This document shows, piece after piece, positions 16,796 to 24,739 of a stretch of 58,260 nucleotides of DNA. Position numbers and translations under genes: made by a program. The stretch is from Dehalococcoidia bacterium. Its GTDB lineage: Bacteria > Chloroflexota > Dehalococcoidia > UBA2979. The notes below the pieces were generated by a model. The model saw only the letters and a program-made list of their open reading frames with translations, did no database searches and was not told the DNA's origin. The number at the start of each line of letters is the position of its first letter. Position 1 is the stretch's first letter. The stretch is from positions 1 to 58,260 of the forward strand of contig JANQNP010000129.1 of the NCBI GenBank assembly GCA_028279505.1, in the 5' to 3' direction.

Positions 16796-17638
16796 CTACG
16801 ACGCGAGGTGCGCCCGCACGTCGTTCACCACCGCGAGCGCCTGCGCGACCGGCTCCACGTCGTGCACGCGGACGACGTGCACGCCCTCGTAGGCGGCGAG
16901 TGTGTTGAACGCGATCGTCGCCTCGAGGAGCCCCGACACGTCCTGCCGCTTCTCGTGCCCGAGCAACTCCGCGAGGAACCCCTTGCGCGATGCCGAGATC
17001 AGCACCGGCCGCTCCGTCGCCACGAGCTGCCGCAAGCCGCCGAACAGCGCCAGATTGTCCGGCAGCAACTTCCCGAACTCGAACCCTGGGTCGAGCCACA
17101 CTTGGCCGGCCCCCGCGGCATCGAGGGCTTCGGCGCGCTCGAGGAGAAACGTCCGCACCTCGGTCGCGATGTCCTCGTAGCTCTGATCCACCTCGTAGTG
17201 GCGCGCGGGCTCGCCGCGCATGTGCATCACTGCGCAGGCGAGCCCCAGCTCGCCGGCGACCGCGACCATCTCCGGCTTGGTGAAGCCGCTGACGTCGTTC
17301 AGGAGGTGCACGCCGGCCTCGGCCGCCTCCCGCGCGACCGCTGGGTTCCAGGTATCCACAGAGGTCGCGATGCCCTCCGTCGCGACCGCTTCGATCACCG
17401 GGCAGACCCGGTCAATCTCCTCTTGCGTCTGCAGGGCGCGCGACCCGCTCGCGGTCGAGACCGCCCCGATATCCACGATCTCAGCACCCGCAGCCCGCAG
17501 CTCGATCGCACGATCGAGGGCGCTCGTCGTCGGCACGATCGACGCACCGATCGGCGAGTCGTCCGAGACGTTCAAGATCCCCATCACGGCCGTGCGGTTC
17601 GTGCAGTCGAGCGTGTGCTCACCAAGAAGTAGCCGCAC
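16796..17638 (-). CDS. Dihydropteroate synthase-like protein
   Basis: A 280-residue TIM-barrel protein of the pterin-binding family; true DHPS joins p-aminobenzoate to dihydropterin pyrophosphate. Pterin-site motifs are kept: SVDTW with Asp95, LLNDVSG with Asn114, MHMRG, LDPGFEFGK, SASRKGF and VRVHDV. The two substrate loops are not standard: GILNVSDDSPIGAS replaces NVTPDSFSDGG, and IGAVSTASGS replaces GGESTRPGA, removing the loop-2 arginine. It could be an active but divergent FolP or a paralogue with another role. It starts at GTG 17638 behind GAGGAT, 71 bp downstream of the DUF2520 gene. Confidence 0.8.
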   Translation of the reverse strand: MRLLLGEHTLDCTNRTAVMGILNVSDDSPIGASIVPTTSALDRAIELRAAGAEIVDIGAVSTASGSRALQTQEEIDRVCPVIEAVATEGIATSVDTWNPAVAREAAEAGVHLLNDVSGFTKPEMVAVAGELGLACAVMHMRGEPARHYEVDQSYEDIATEVRTFLLERAEALDAAGAGQVWLDPGFEFGKLLPDNLALFGGLRQLVATERPVLISASRKGFLAELLGHEKRQDVSGLLEATIAFNTLAAYEGVHVVRVHDVEPVAQALAVVNDVRAHLAS

Positions 17639-17709
17639 GGGATCCTCGCCTAACGGACCTGGAAGCGGTGAGAGCGCCCTCGCGGCCCCCTGCTGGAGTC
17701 TACGGTCGA

Positions 17710-18585
17710 TCAGCTCGACGACGAATCGAGCACGGCTCGCAGCGCCGCGGCAGCCTCGTCGCTGTGCCCCAGCTCGAGTCGAAGCAGCTCCGCGCCGAGC
17801 CCCTGGTAGAGCGCCCGCAGCTCGGGCTCCGCCTCGAGGCTCTCGAGGTGTCGCCGTACCGTGTCGACGTCACCGCGCGCGACGGGCCCCGTCAGCGCCT
17901 CGGTCAGCGGCCGCTCCGCGATGGCGGCCGCCGACGCCTGCAGCAGCGGGCTGAGCGCGCCGCGCGCGTCCGCCCCATCGAGGCCCGCCAGCGCCCACGC
18001 CCGCGTCGCCGCCGCCATCGCCGCTACCACGTCGTTGCTCACGAACACCGCAGCCGCGTGGTAGGCGGCCCGGTCGACCCCCTCCAGCCGGAAGCTCCGC
18101 CCTCCGAGGTCGTCGACAATCGCCTCGAGCAGTGCGCCAAGCGGCGCCGGTGCCTCAATGCCGCAGGCGATGCCCTCGAACCGAGCGCGCGCCTGCGCGG
18201 GATCCTCGCCCGCGGGGAAGGTCTGCAGCGGATGGAGGCACCCGGCCACGCCGCCGGCATCCGTCACCGCTGTCAGCACGTCCAGGCCGCGCCCCCCGCT
18301 CAGGTGGACGACGGCCTGCTCCGCACGCCAGCTCAGCGTGGTGGCCAACCCCTCGATCGCGTCGTCCGGCACTGCGAGGAACACCAGGTCGTTCGCCGCG
18401 ACGAGTTCGTCGATCGAGGTCGCGGCGACGAACGGCAGGTGCGACGCCAGCGCCTCGGCGCCCTCGGTGGTCCGACTCGCCACCGCATCCAGCGGACGCC
18501 CGCACTTCAGCAACGCATCCGCGAGCGCGCCGGCGACCCGACCCGCCCCGATGATCCCAATCGACGACGACCGATCGACCGCCAT
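17710..18585 (-). CDS. Rossmann-fold and DUF2520 domain protein
   Basis: A 291-residue protein with an N-terminal NAD(P)-binding Rossmann domain (SIGIIGAGRVAGALADAL) and a C-terminal helical DUF2520 domain beginning near GCLHPLQTFP and continuing with YHAAAVFVSNDVVAA. It looks like a small dehydrogenase of the ketopantoate/F420-reductase type. The reaction is not established. DUF2520 genes often lie beside folate or pantothenate genes, and here the next gene downstream is the DHPS-like one, so a vitamin-linked role is plausible. ATG 18585 has GGAGGGG upstream. Confidence 0.8.
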   Translation of the reverse strand: MAVDRSSSIGIIGAGRVAGALADALLKCGRPLDAVASRTTEGAEALASHLPFVAATSIDELVAANDLVFLAVPDDAIEGLATTLSWRAEQAVVHLSGGRGLDVLTAVTDAGGVAGCLHPLQTFPAGEDPAQARARFEGIACGIEAPAPLGALLEAIVDDLGGRSFRLEGVDRAAYHAAAVFVSNDVVAAMAAATRAWALAGLDGADARGALSPLLQASAAAIAERPLTEALTGPVARGDVDTVRRHLESLEAEPELRALYQGLGAELLRLELGHSDEAAAALRAVLDSSSS

Positions 18586-18696
18586 GGCCCCTCCGCTTCC
18601 CAGTCCCCCGCTTGGCAGTCCCCGAAATCGTGGACGAACATCGGCATCCCGTCATCCACACACCACAGGCACGCAAACAACCCCGAAGGGTCAGGA

Positions 18697-18711
18697 GGGG
18701 TCGAAGACCCC
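18697..18711. repeat. Small hairpin in the divergent region before the DegT-like gene
   Basis: GGGGTC-GAA-GACCCC, a 6-bp stem with a 3-base loop followed by CTTT, 49 bp before the DegT-like start. It could be a weak terminator or attenuator. The rest of 18586-18759 shows nothing definite. Confidence 0.35.
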
Positions 18712-18759
18712 CTTTGATCGGGTGGAGGTGTGCACCTAGAGTCCGATCGTTGGAGGACC

Positions 18760-19860
18760 ATGACCAGCACCACCGACAGCACCCTGGCGATCGAGGGCGG
18801 CACGCCGGTGCGAACCGACGCCTTCCCCGACCGCCCGAGGACCGCGCCGGCCGACGACGCCGACCCTGTCGCCGCGCTCGAGTCGGAGTTCGCCGCCTAT
18901 CTCGACGCCGACGCATGGGCCGTCGCCTGCCGCGACGGGGCGACCGCCTACGCACTGGGCTTCGAGGCCCTCGGCATCACCGAGGGCGAAGCGGTCCTTC
19001 CGGCGCTCGCTGCCGAGCCAGCCGCCACCGCAGCTCGCCCCGCCGGTCTCACGATCGTCCCCGGCGAGGTGGAAGCCGAGTCCGTCGACCTCGGAAACCG
19101 CGGTCTCGCCCGCGCACTCAGCGACCAGACGAGCGTCGTCATCGCGAATCACGCGTTCGGACACCCCTTCGCCGCAGCGGAGCTCCAGCGCGTCCTCGAG
19201 CCTCGGGGCCTGCCGCTGATCGAAGACGCCTCCGCGGCCCTCGGCGGCGCCTACCGGCTCCGCCCAACCGGGCTGCTCGGCACGCTCTCCCTGTTCGCCT
19301 TCGGTGGGACGCACCTCCTCTCCGGGGAAGGCGCCATCCTCGTCGCGACCGACGACGCCCTCGTCGCGCGCCTGCGCGACGCACGCGACCGGGAGGGCGT
19401 AGCGATCGACGAGGGCGCCGCTCGCCTCGCGCTCGCGGAACTCCGGGTGGCGGACGAGGAGCTCGAGGTCCGCCGCCAGCTCGCCTGGGAGCTGACCTTC
19501 GACCTCCGAGGCCTGAAGGCCCTAGGCGGGATGCCGCACTCGCGCTGGGTGGTGCACGGCTACGACGCCTACGTCGTCCGTGTCCGCTCGCTGCTGTGGA
19601 AGCGCCCGATCGAGCAGGCGGTCGCCGCCCTCAATGCAGAGGGCATCCCCTGCAGCGCCGCGCTCGCACCGTCCCTGCACCTCGACTCCGACGTGCGCGC
19701 CGCCCTCGGCGACGACGAGCGCCTCGGGGACGATGGTTTCCCGGTCGCCCGGCGGCTCCCCGGAGAGCTGATCACGGTGCCGCTGCACGGCGGGATGACC
19801 GACCTCGAGATCGCCGACATCGCCGCCGCGCTGACGAGGCTCGAGGCAGCCGCATCATGA
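18760..19860 (+). CDS. DegT/DnrJ/EryC1/StrS-fold protein lacking the PLP lysine
   Basis: A 366-residue protein of the sugar aminotransferase fold. It opens with LAIEGGTPVRTDAFP as family members do and has DGATAYALGF and LIEDASAALGG (the aspartate that contacts the PLP ring). Where active enzymes have FFxTKxxxTGEGG, this one reads FGGTHLLSGEGA: Thr184-His185 stand at the Schiff-base lysine position, so normal transamination is unlikely. Lysine-less members with histidine here are known as dehydratases (ColD), but the His is one place off. The start is ATG 18760 behind TGGAGGA. Its stop overlaps the next start (ATGA). Confidence 0.8.
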   Translation: MTSTTDSTLAIEGGTPVRTDAFPDRPRTAPADDADPVAALESEFAAYLDADAWAVACRDGATAYALGFEALGITEGEAVLPALAAEPAATAARPAGLTIVPGEVEAESVDLGNRGLARALSDQTSVVIANHAFGHPFAAAELQRVLEPRGLPLIEDASAALGGAYRLRPTGLLGTLSLFAFGGTHLLSGEGAILVATDDALVARLRDARDREGVAIDEGAARLALAELRVADEELEVRRQLAWELTFDLRGLKALGGMPHSRWVVHGYDAYVVRVRSLLWKRPIEQAVAALNAEGIPCSAALAPSLHLDSDVRAALGDDERLGDDGFPVARRLPGELITVPLHGGMTDLEIADIAAALTRLEAAAS

Positions 19861-20651
19861 CCGAGGCCAGCGAACCGACGGAGACGCCCATGACCGACGA
19901 GGACCAGACCGAGCCGGCGCCCGCGTTGGCGGCCGTGGACTTCACCGCCACGGAGCTGCGCCTGCTCCTCGCCACCCCCGAGCGCGAGCTGATCGCCAGC
20001 GAGCGATACGACCTCCCGACGCTCGCCGACGAGGAGGCGTGGTCCTGGGAGATAGGCGGTCGCCTTTCGACGCTCTTCGCGCGTGACGAGCCGATGTTCG
20101 CCTACGGCGTCGGCGTCGCCTGTCCCGGCGCGGTCCATCCCGTGCGAGGGGTCATGACTGACAGCCGCGCCCAGGACGGCTGGAACGAACTCCACGTTGT
20201 CGACGCGCTCCGCCGCCACATCGGCGCGCCGACGCTCGCCATGGATCGGGTGCAAGCCGGCCTCCGAGGTGAGATGACGGTCGGCGCCGCCCTGGACGTG
20301 AACGACGCCATCTACCTCTCGTTCCGCGAGCCCGTCCCCACCACCGCCACGCTCGCCGCCGGGACCGTGGTCCGCGGCGCGCACCACCGCCCCGGACTGG
20401 TCGACGCCGGCTCACCAGCGAACGCGATCGCCTCGGTCGCCGCTACGGCCGCGATGCTCGACACGGCCCTGGTCATCCTCAGTGCCCCAGAAGACAACGC
20501 GGAGGCGCACGCCGAGGCCCTCATCGCCGCGCTCGCGGCAGCGGGCGCGGAGGCGCAGGTCGTCGTTTCCGAACTGGGCGAGCGCGCCCCGCTGTTCGGC
20601 GCGATCGAGGCCGCCTCGATCGTCGCCTACGAGGGGAAGCGCGAAGAATGA
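19857..20651 (+). CDS. Degenerate ROK-family (sugar kinase fold) protein
   Basis: A 264-residue protein. Segments align by order with ROK kinases: VDFTATELRLLLATPERELIASE (N-terminal lobe), YGVGVACPGAVHPVRGVMTDSRAQDGWNE (the GVPGPVD...GxxxNxxxxxGW pattern), MDRVQAGLRGE (the DNDANxAAxGE region), and TVVRGAHHRPGLVDAG. The DxGGT phosphate loop is replaced by DFTAT and no zinc-binding cluster is visible, so kinase activity is doubtful. The aspartate of the END motif is kept. It is translationally coupled (ATGA) to the DegT-like gene and to the next one. Confidence 0.65.
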   Translation: MTEASEPTETPMTDEDQTEPAPALAAVDFTATELRLLLATPERELIASERYDLPTLADEEAWSWEIGGRLSTLFARDEPMFAYGVGVACPGAVHPVRGVMTDSRAQDGWNELHVVDALRRHIGAPTLAMDRVQAGLRGEMTVGAALDVNDAIYLSFREPVPTTATLAAGTVVRGAHHRPGLVDAGSPANAIASVAATAAMLDTALVILSAPEDNAEAHAEALIAALAAAGAEAQVVVSELGERAPLFGAIEAASIVAYEGKREE

Positions 20652-21055
20652 CGAGCGACACGCCCGCGGGCCCACCCCACCTGTTGCTCGCCCTCGATCG
20701 CCACGAGACGGGCACCTTGCTCGGGGTCCTGGCGTGGGTGATGGGCGGCCTCGAGATGATGCGCGACCGCGCGGAGGCCGTCGGCGAGCCGGCCCTCGCC
20801 GAGCTGCACGGCACCATCACGCCGCGCCTTGAGGCGATGCTCACGACGATGAACGAGGCGCGTCAGCGCAGCCCCTTCGAGGGCGTCGGCCAGCTTGAAC
20901 CGGAGGTCGAAGCCGCCTACGCGCAGGTCCGCCAGGCCTTCGAGGCATGGATCGAACTCACCGCGTTCGAGACGGCGAGTGCCGCTGCCGCGTCGCGCAC
21001 TTCCACGGACATGCCTGACGCCGAGGTGTCCGACAACCCCTCAGACGAGGACTAG
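20648..21055 (+). CDS. Hypothetical protein, third gene of the DegT-like/ROK-like operon
   Basis: A 135-residue acidic protein I do not recognise. It is mainly helical, with LLLALDRHETGTLLGVLAWVMGGLEMM near the start and a disordered Ser/Asp/Glu tail. There is no signal peptide. Its ATG overlaps the ROK-like stop (ATGA), so the three proteins are probably made in fixed ratio and may form one complex. The gene ends 24 bp from the convergent nadE. Confidence 0.65.
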   Translation: MTSDTPAGPPHLLLALDRHETGTLLGVLAWVMGGLEMMRDRAEAVGEPALAELHGTITPRLEAMLTTMNEARQRSPFEGVGQLEPEVEAAYAQVRQAFEAWIELTAFETASAAAASRTSTDMPDAEVSDNPSDED

Positions 21056-21079
21056 CCGGCCCGAGTCGGCGGGACGCCG

Positions 21080-22801
21080 CTAGTACCCTCGGTAGCGAGT
21101 CGCCAGCGGCAGGCGCCGGTCGCGCCCGAACGCCCTCGTGGAGATCCGCACCCCGGGAGGCGATTGGCGGCGCTTGTATTCGTTGCGGTTGATGAGGTCG
21201 ATGATCCGCCGCACCGTCGCTTCCTCGAAGCCGCGCGCGACGATCGACTCCAGCGGGAGGTCGTCCTCCACGTACGCCTCGACGATCGGATCGAGGATGT
21301 CGTACTCCGGCAGTGAGTCCGTATCGAGCTGATCGGGCCTCAGCTCCGCCGATGGCGGCTTCTCGATCGAGTTCACCGGGATCACCTCGCTCACGGTGTT
21401 CCGATAGCGAGAGAGCTCCCAGACCATCGTCTTCGAGACGTCCTTGATCACCGCGAAGCCGCCGACCATGTCGCCGTACAGCGTCGCGTAGCCGCACGCG
21501 TACTCCGACTTGTTCCCGGTCGTCAGCACCAGCGAACCGTTGCGCTTGTTCGACAGCGCCATCACCAGCATCCCGCGGATCCGGGACTGCAGATTCTCCT
21601 CCGCGGTCCCTGGCTCGAGGCCCGCGAACTCTCGCGACAGCGAGTCGAGCGCCGCGTCGTGCATCGGCTCGATCGGCAGCGACGCGAGGCGGATCCCCAG
21701 CCGCTCGGCGAGGTCCACCGCGTCCGCAATCGACCCCTCCGAGGAGTAGCGAGACGGCATCGAGACGCCCGTGACCTGCTCTGGCCCCAGCGCGTCGACA
21801 GCAATCGCACCGACGATCGCGGAGTCGATCCCGCCGGACAGCGCAACGAAGACGCTGTCGAAACCGCTCTTCCGCACGTAGTCGCGCGTCCCGAGCACCA
21901 GCCCGTCGTAGATCTCCGCGACGGAGTCCGGCGGGTCGATCGTCGGTTCCTCGAGGGCGTCGCGCTCGCCCTCGAACGCCGCCGTGACGGCGATCGGCTC
22001 GAGTCGATGCTCCGGCACCCGTGCGCGCCGGAGGCGCGACTCGTGGAGCTGCCGCTGCACGATCTCATCGACGGGGATGTCGGCGATCAGCAGGTCTTCC
22101 GCCATCGAGGCGCCCCGCGCGAGCGTCTTGCCCTCGGCGTCCACCACCATCGAGTTCCCATCGAACAGCAGCTCGTCCTGCCCGCCGACCTGGTTCACAT
22201 AGACCACCGCGACGGTGTTGTCGGCGGCGCGAGTCGCGATCATCCGTTCGCGGTACCGCGACTTGTCGGCGTGGAACGGCGATGCGTTGAGGTTGAGGAT
22301 CACCTGTGCGCCACCCAGCGCTTGGTCCCGCGCCGGTCCGCCGGGGAACCACATGTCCTCGCACACCGTCACGCCGATCGGCACTCCGCCGATCTCGAAC
22401 AGGTGCGACTCGTGGCCCGCGTGGAAGTACCGCTCCTCATCGAATACGCCGTAGTTCGGCAGCATCTGCTTGTGGTACTTCCCGATCACCTGCCCGTCGT
22501 GCACGACTGCGGCCGAGTTGTAGAGGTGATCGTCGAAGTCGAGACACCCCACAATCAGCGGCGGCAGCCCTCGCGCCTCCGCCGCCAGTGCGTTGAGGCG
22601 CGCCTCTGCCTCATCGATGAACGCGCCGCGGATCAGCAGGTCCTCCGGCGGGTAGCCGGTCAGCGCCAGCTCCGGGTAAACGACCAGGTCGACGTCGGAT
22701 TCGGCGGCTCGACGCGCCGCATCGAGGATCAGCGCGTGGTTGCCGTCGAAGTCGCCAACGGTGGTGTTGAGCTGCGCCAGGGCGACGCGGAGATGATGCA
22801 C
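21080..22801 (-). CDS. nadE: Glutamine-hydrolysing NAD+ synthase
   Basis: A 573-residue two-domain enzyme that makes NAD+ from nicotinate adenine dinucleotide, ATP and glutamine. The N-terminal nitrilase-type glutaminase has its triad at Glu44 (VYPELALTGY), Lys111 (KYHKQMLPNYGVFDE) and Cys147 (TVCEDMWFPGG). The C-terminal synthetase has the PP-loop SGGIDS at 322-327, SMPSRYSSEGS, TTGNKSEYACGY, and the SIEKPPSAELRPDQ substrate loop. The start is GTG 22801; the ribosome site is weak. A perfect palindrome begins 20 bp upstream (22821-22843) and probably controls it. Confidence 0.97.
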   Translation of the reverse strand: MHHLRVALAQLNTTVGDFDGNHALILDAARRAAESDVDLVVYPELALTGYPPEDLLIRGAFIDEAEARLNALAAEARGLPPLIVGCLDFDDHLYNSAAVVHDGQVIGKYHKQMLPNYGVFDEERYFHAGHESHLFEIGGVPIGVTVCEDMWFPGGPARDQALGGAQVILNLNASPFHADKSRYRERMIATRAADNTVAVVYVNQVGGQDELLFDGNSMVVDAEGKTLARGASMAEDLLIADIPVDEIVQRQLHESRLRRARVPEHRLEPIAVTAAFEGERDALEEPTIDPPDSVAEIYDGLVLGTRDYVRKSGFDSVFVALSGGIDSAIVGAIAVDALGPEQVTGVSMPSRYSSEGSIADAVDLAERLGIRLASLPIEPMHDAALDSLSREFAGLEPGTAEENLQSRIRGMLVMALSNKRNGSLVLTTGNKSEYACGYATLYGDMVGGFAVIKDVSKTMVWELSRYRNTVSEVIPVNSIEKPPSAELRPDQLDTDSLPEYDILDPIVEAYVEDDLPLESIVARGFEEATVRRIIDLINRNEYKRRQSPPGVRISTRAFGRDRRLPLATRYRGY

Positions 22802-22820
22802 GGCGGGTCCGTTCGGTGCC

Positions 22821-22843
22821 CTTTGTGTACGAGATACACAAAG
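22821..22843. promoter_or_regulatory. Operator-like palindrome CTTTGTGTA-N5-TACACAAAG upstream of nadE
   Basis: A perfect 9-bp inverted repeat with spacer CGAGA. It sits 20 bp before the nadE start and about 85 bp before the divergent DUF402 gene's -10 box. NAD biosynthesis genes are commonly controlled by NrtR or NiaR repressors through palindromes. Which regulator applies here is not shown by the sequence. Confidence 0.65.
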
Positions 22844-22927
22844 CCTCGATCCGCCCCAGCCTAGGGCGCGTACCCAAGCCGGTCAATCGGGGTCGCCGAA
22901 CCCCGGCGGGTGAGAGGCGACCGGCTC

Positions 22928-22933
22928 TATACT
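22928..22933 (+). promoter_or_regulatory. -10 box TATACT, leaderless promoter
   Basis: TATACT, seven bases, then ATG 22941 of the DUF402 gene; no ribosome site. Confidence 0.55.
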
Positions 22934-22940
22934 CCGCCAC

Positions 22941-23552
22941 ATGACCACCTGGCGGCCCGGCGACACGCTCGTGCCCCGCTACATCGCGCACGACGACTCC
23001 GTCAGCCAGGCGTTTCCCACGAGGGTGATCGAGGCGTCCGAGCGCGTCCTCGCCCTCCACCTACCCGACGGCACCGCGATCAAGTCGCTCCCCAACGTCC
23101 CCGCCGAGGAACGCGCTTCCAGTCTCGCCACCATGGCGCCCGCCTCGGAACAGCCGAAACTCGATCGTCAGTGGGACAACGACAGCATCCGGCTCCACTT
23201 CCGTGGCGAGCCGTTCTCGATCTGGCTGCTCTTCGGCCCCGGCTGGAAGTTCAACTGGTGGTACGGGAACCTCGAGACGCCGTACGTGGAGACGCCGATC
23301 GGCATCGACACGCGCGACCACGCGCTCGACGTCGCCGCTCGGCCGGACGGCCGCTGGTGGTGGAAGGACGAAGAGGAGTTCGAGGAGCGCCTCAAGCTCG
23401 GCTTCGACTCGGCGGCACACCAGGCAGCCGTGCGCGCGGCCGGCAACGAGGTGATTCGGCGCCTCGAGGGCCACGAGTACCCGTTCGCGTCGGGTTGGCC
23501 GGACTGGCGCCCCGAGCGCGACCTGCCACCGCCGACGCTACCGGAGACCTAG
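22941..23552 (+). CDS. DUF402 domain protein
   Basis: A 203-residue DUF402 protein with a longer N-terminal part than the copy at 446. It opens WRPGDTLVPRYIAHDD, as many members do. The central YGNLETPYVETPIGIDTRDHALDV strand set and the WWWKDEEEFEER acidic motif carry the metal-binding acids, and a GWPDWRPER end follows. A metal-dependent hydrolase of a small phosphorylated molecule is the best family-based guess. It is transcribed divergently from nadE, but the operator there is closer to nadE. Confidence 0.82.
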   Translation: MTTWRPGDTLVPRYIAHDDSVSQAFPTRVIEASERVLALHLPDGTAIKSLPNVPAEERASSLATMAPASEQPKLDRQWDNDSIRLHFRGEPFSIWLLFGPGWKFNWWYGNLETPYVETPIGIDTRDHALDVAARPDGRWWWKDEEEFEERLKLGFDSAAHQAAVRAAGNEVIRRLEGHEYPFASGWPDWRPERDLPPPTLPET

Positions 23553-23621
23553 GACAGCGACTTCGGTACCGCGGAGCTGCTCCCACGCACTGACGCCTGA
23601 GCCGTGATCGCCCTCGATCAA

Positions 23622-23647
23622 CAACGGACCGCTCGCGCGGTCCGTTG
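23622..23647. terminator. Hairpin between convergent DUF402 and coxD genes
   Basis: A perfect 11-bp stem CAACGGACCGC / GCGGTCCGTTG with loop TCGC, lying 69 bp after the DUF402 stop and 23 bp after the coxD stop. It could serve both strands. Confidence 0.7.
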
Positions 23648-23670
23648 GCTCAGGGCGCTGCGAGGCGGAT

Positions 23671-24075
23671 CTAGACGAGGCGCTCCGGGTCGAGGAACAG
23701 CTCGCGCGACTCCTCGTGGTGGTGCTCCAGCGGCGGTAGCTCCTCGTCGCCCCCGATCGCGTCCGAGGTGGCGGTCCAGAACAGTGCGATCAGCGCGATC
23801 AGGATCGCAGCGCCGAGGATGAAGCCGAACAGGAACATCTGCGTGAAGATCCGCGACTCGAAGCGGAGGTGCATGAAGAGCGCGACGACGGCGATGAACT
23901 TCACCGCGGAGAGCAAGATCAGCAGCGTCGCCAGTGGCAACGTCGCGAGGCCGGAGTAGGACAGGGCGAACTCGACCGCCGTTACGACAGCCAGGATCAG
24001 CGTGATGATGATGTACTCGCGCGGTCCGTACGGGGACCCGTGAGCCTTCTCGGCGGTGTGCGCGTCGCTCGCCAT
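23671..24075 (-). CDS. Cytochrome c oxidase subunit IV
   Basis: A 134-residue small subunit with three membrane spans: IIITLILAVVTAVEFALSY, TLLILLSAVKFIAVVALFMH, and FLFGFILGAAILIALIALF. The KFxxVxxxFMHL pattern of the second span and the placement as last gene of the oxidase operon identify the prokaryotic COX4 family. It stabilises the oxidase core and is not catalytic. It starts 13 bp after the subunit III stop. Confidence 0.88.
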   Translation of the reverse strand: MASDAHTAEKAHGSPYGPREYIIITLILAVVTAVEFALSYSGLATLPLATLLILLSAVKFIAVVALFMHLRFESRIFTQMFLFGFILGAAILIALIALFWTATSDAIGGDEELPPLEHHHEESRELFLDPERLV

Positions 24076-24088
24076 GGGTCTGGACCTC

Positions 24089-24685
24089 CTACGGAATCAG
24101 GTACACGACCGTGAAGATCACGATCCAGACGATGTCAACGAAGTGCCAGTAGAGACCGGCGATCTCTACGTGGGTGGCGGTGTCCCGTCCCAGGCCGTTC
24201 CGCCGCATGGACCCGATTAACATCGAGCCGAGGTACAGCAGACCGACACCGACGTGCGTGCCGTGGAAGCCGGTGAGGACGAAGAACGAAGCGCCGAACT
24301 GGTTCGTCGAGAGGTTCAGCCCCTCCTCGCCGAAGGTCTTGAACTCATACACCTGGAAGCCGAGGAAGATCAGGCCGGCGATGATGGTCGCGAGCAGCGC
24401 GAGCTTCATCATCCTCGGGCGGGCGTGCTGGGCGCCGTAGACCGCCAGCACCATCGTGAACGAGCTGAAGAGCAGGACGAACGTGCTGAGCGAGGTCAGC
24501 GGGATGTCGAACACGTCTTCCGGCAGCGGCCGGACGAGCGACTCGCCCTTGAAGATCAGATAGGTCGAGATCAACGAGCCGAAGAAGAGGCACTCCGACG
24601 CCAGGAAGATCCACATGAGCAGCAGACGGTTGTCGACACCCGCAGATGCGTGGTGCTCTCCGTGTGCCGCTTCGCTTGCTGCCAT
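24089..24685 (-). CDS. Cytochrome c oxidase subunit III
   Basis: A 198-residue, five-helix subunit III. Family marks are LASECLFFGSLISTYLIF (the conserved acidic residue of helix III), LTGFHGTHVGVGL with the His-rich HGxHV turn, and the terminal HVEIAGLYWHFVDIVWIVIFTVVY. The shortened N terminus is usual for caa3-type oxidases. It supports proton uptake and stability of subunit I. The ATG at 24685 lies 54 bp after the subunit I stop. Confidence 0.95.
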   Translation of the reverse strand: MAASEAAHGEHHASAGVDNRLLLMWIFLASECLFFGSLISTYLIFKGESLVRPLPEDVFDIPLTSLSTFVLLFSSFTMVLAVYGAQHARPRMMKLALLATIIAGLIFLGFQVYEFKTFGEEGLNLSTNQFGASFFVLTGFHGTHVGVGLLYLGSMLIGSMRRNGLGRDTATHVEIAGLYWHFVDIVWIVIFTVVYLIP

Positions 24686-24739
24686 GTCCGCTCCCTGCGT
24701 GGGACGCCGAGGCGTCGCCAGGCTCGTTCGTTCCGGAAG

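Noticed and set aside
18760..19860. Functional sugar aminotransferase
   Set aside because: The Schiff-base lysine is replaced by Thr-His, so I call the fold and not the activity.
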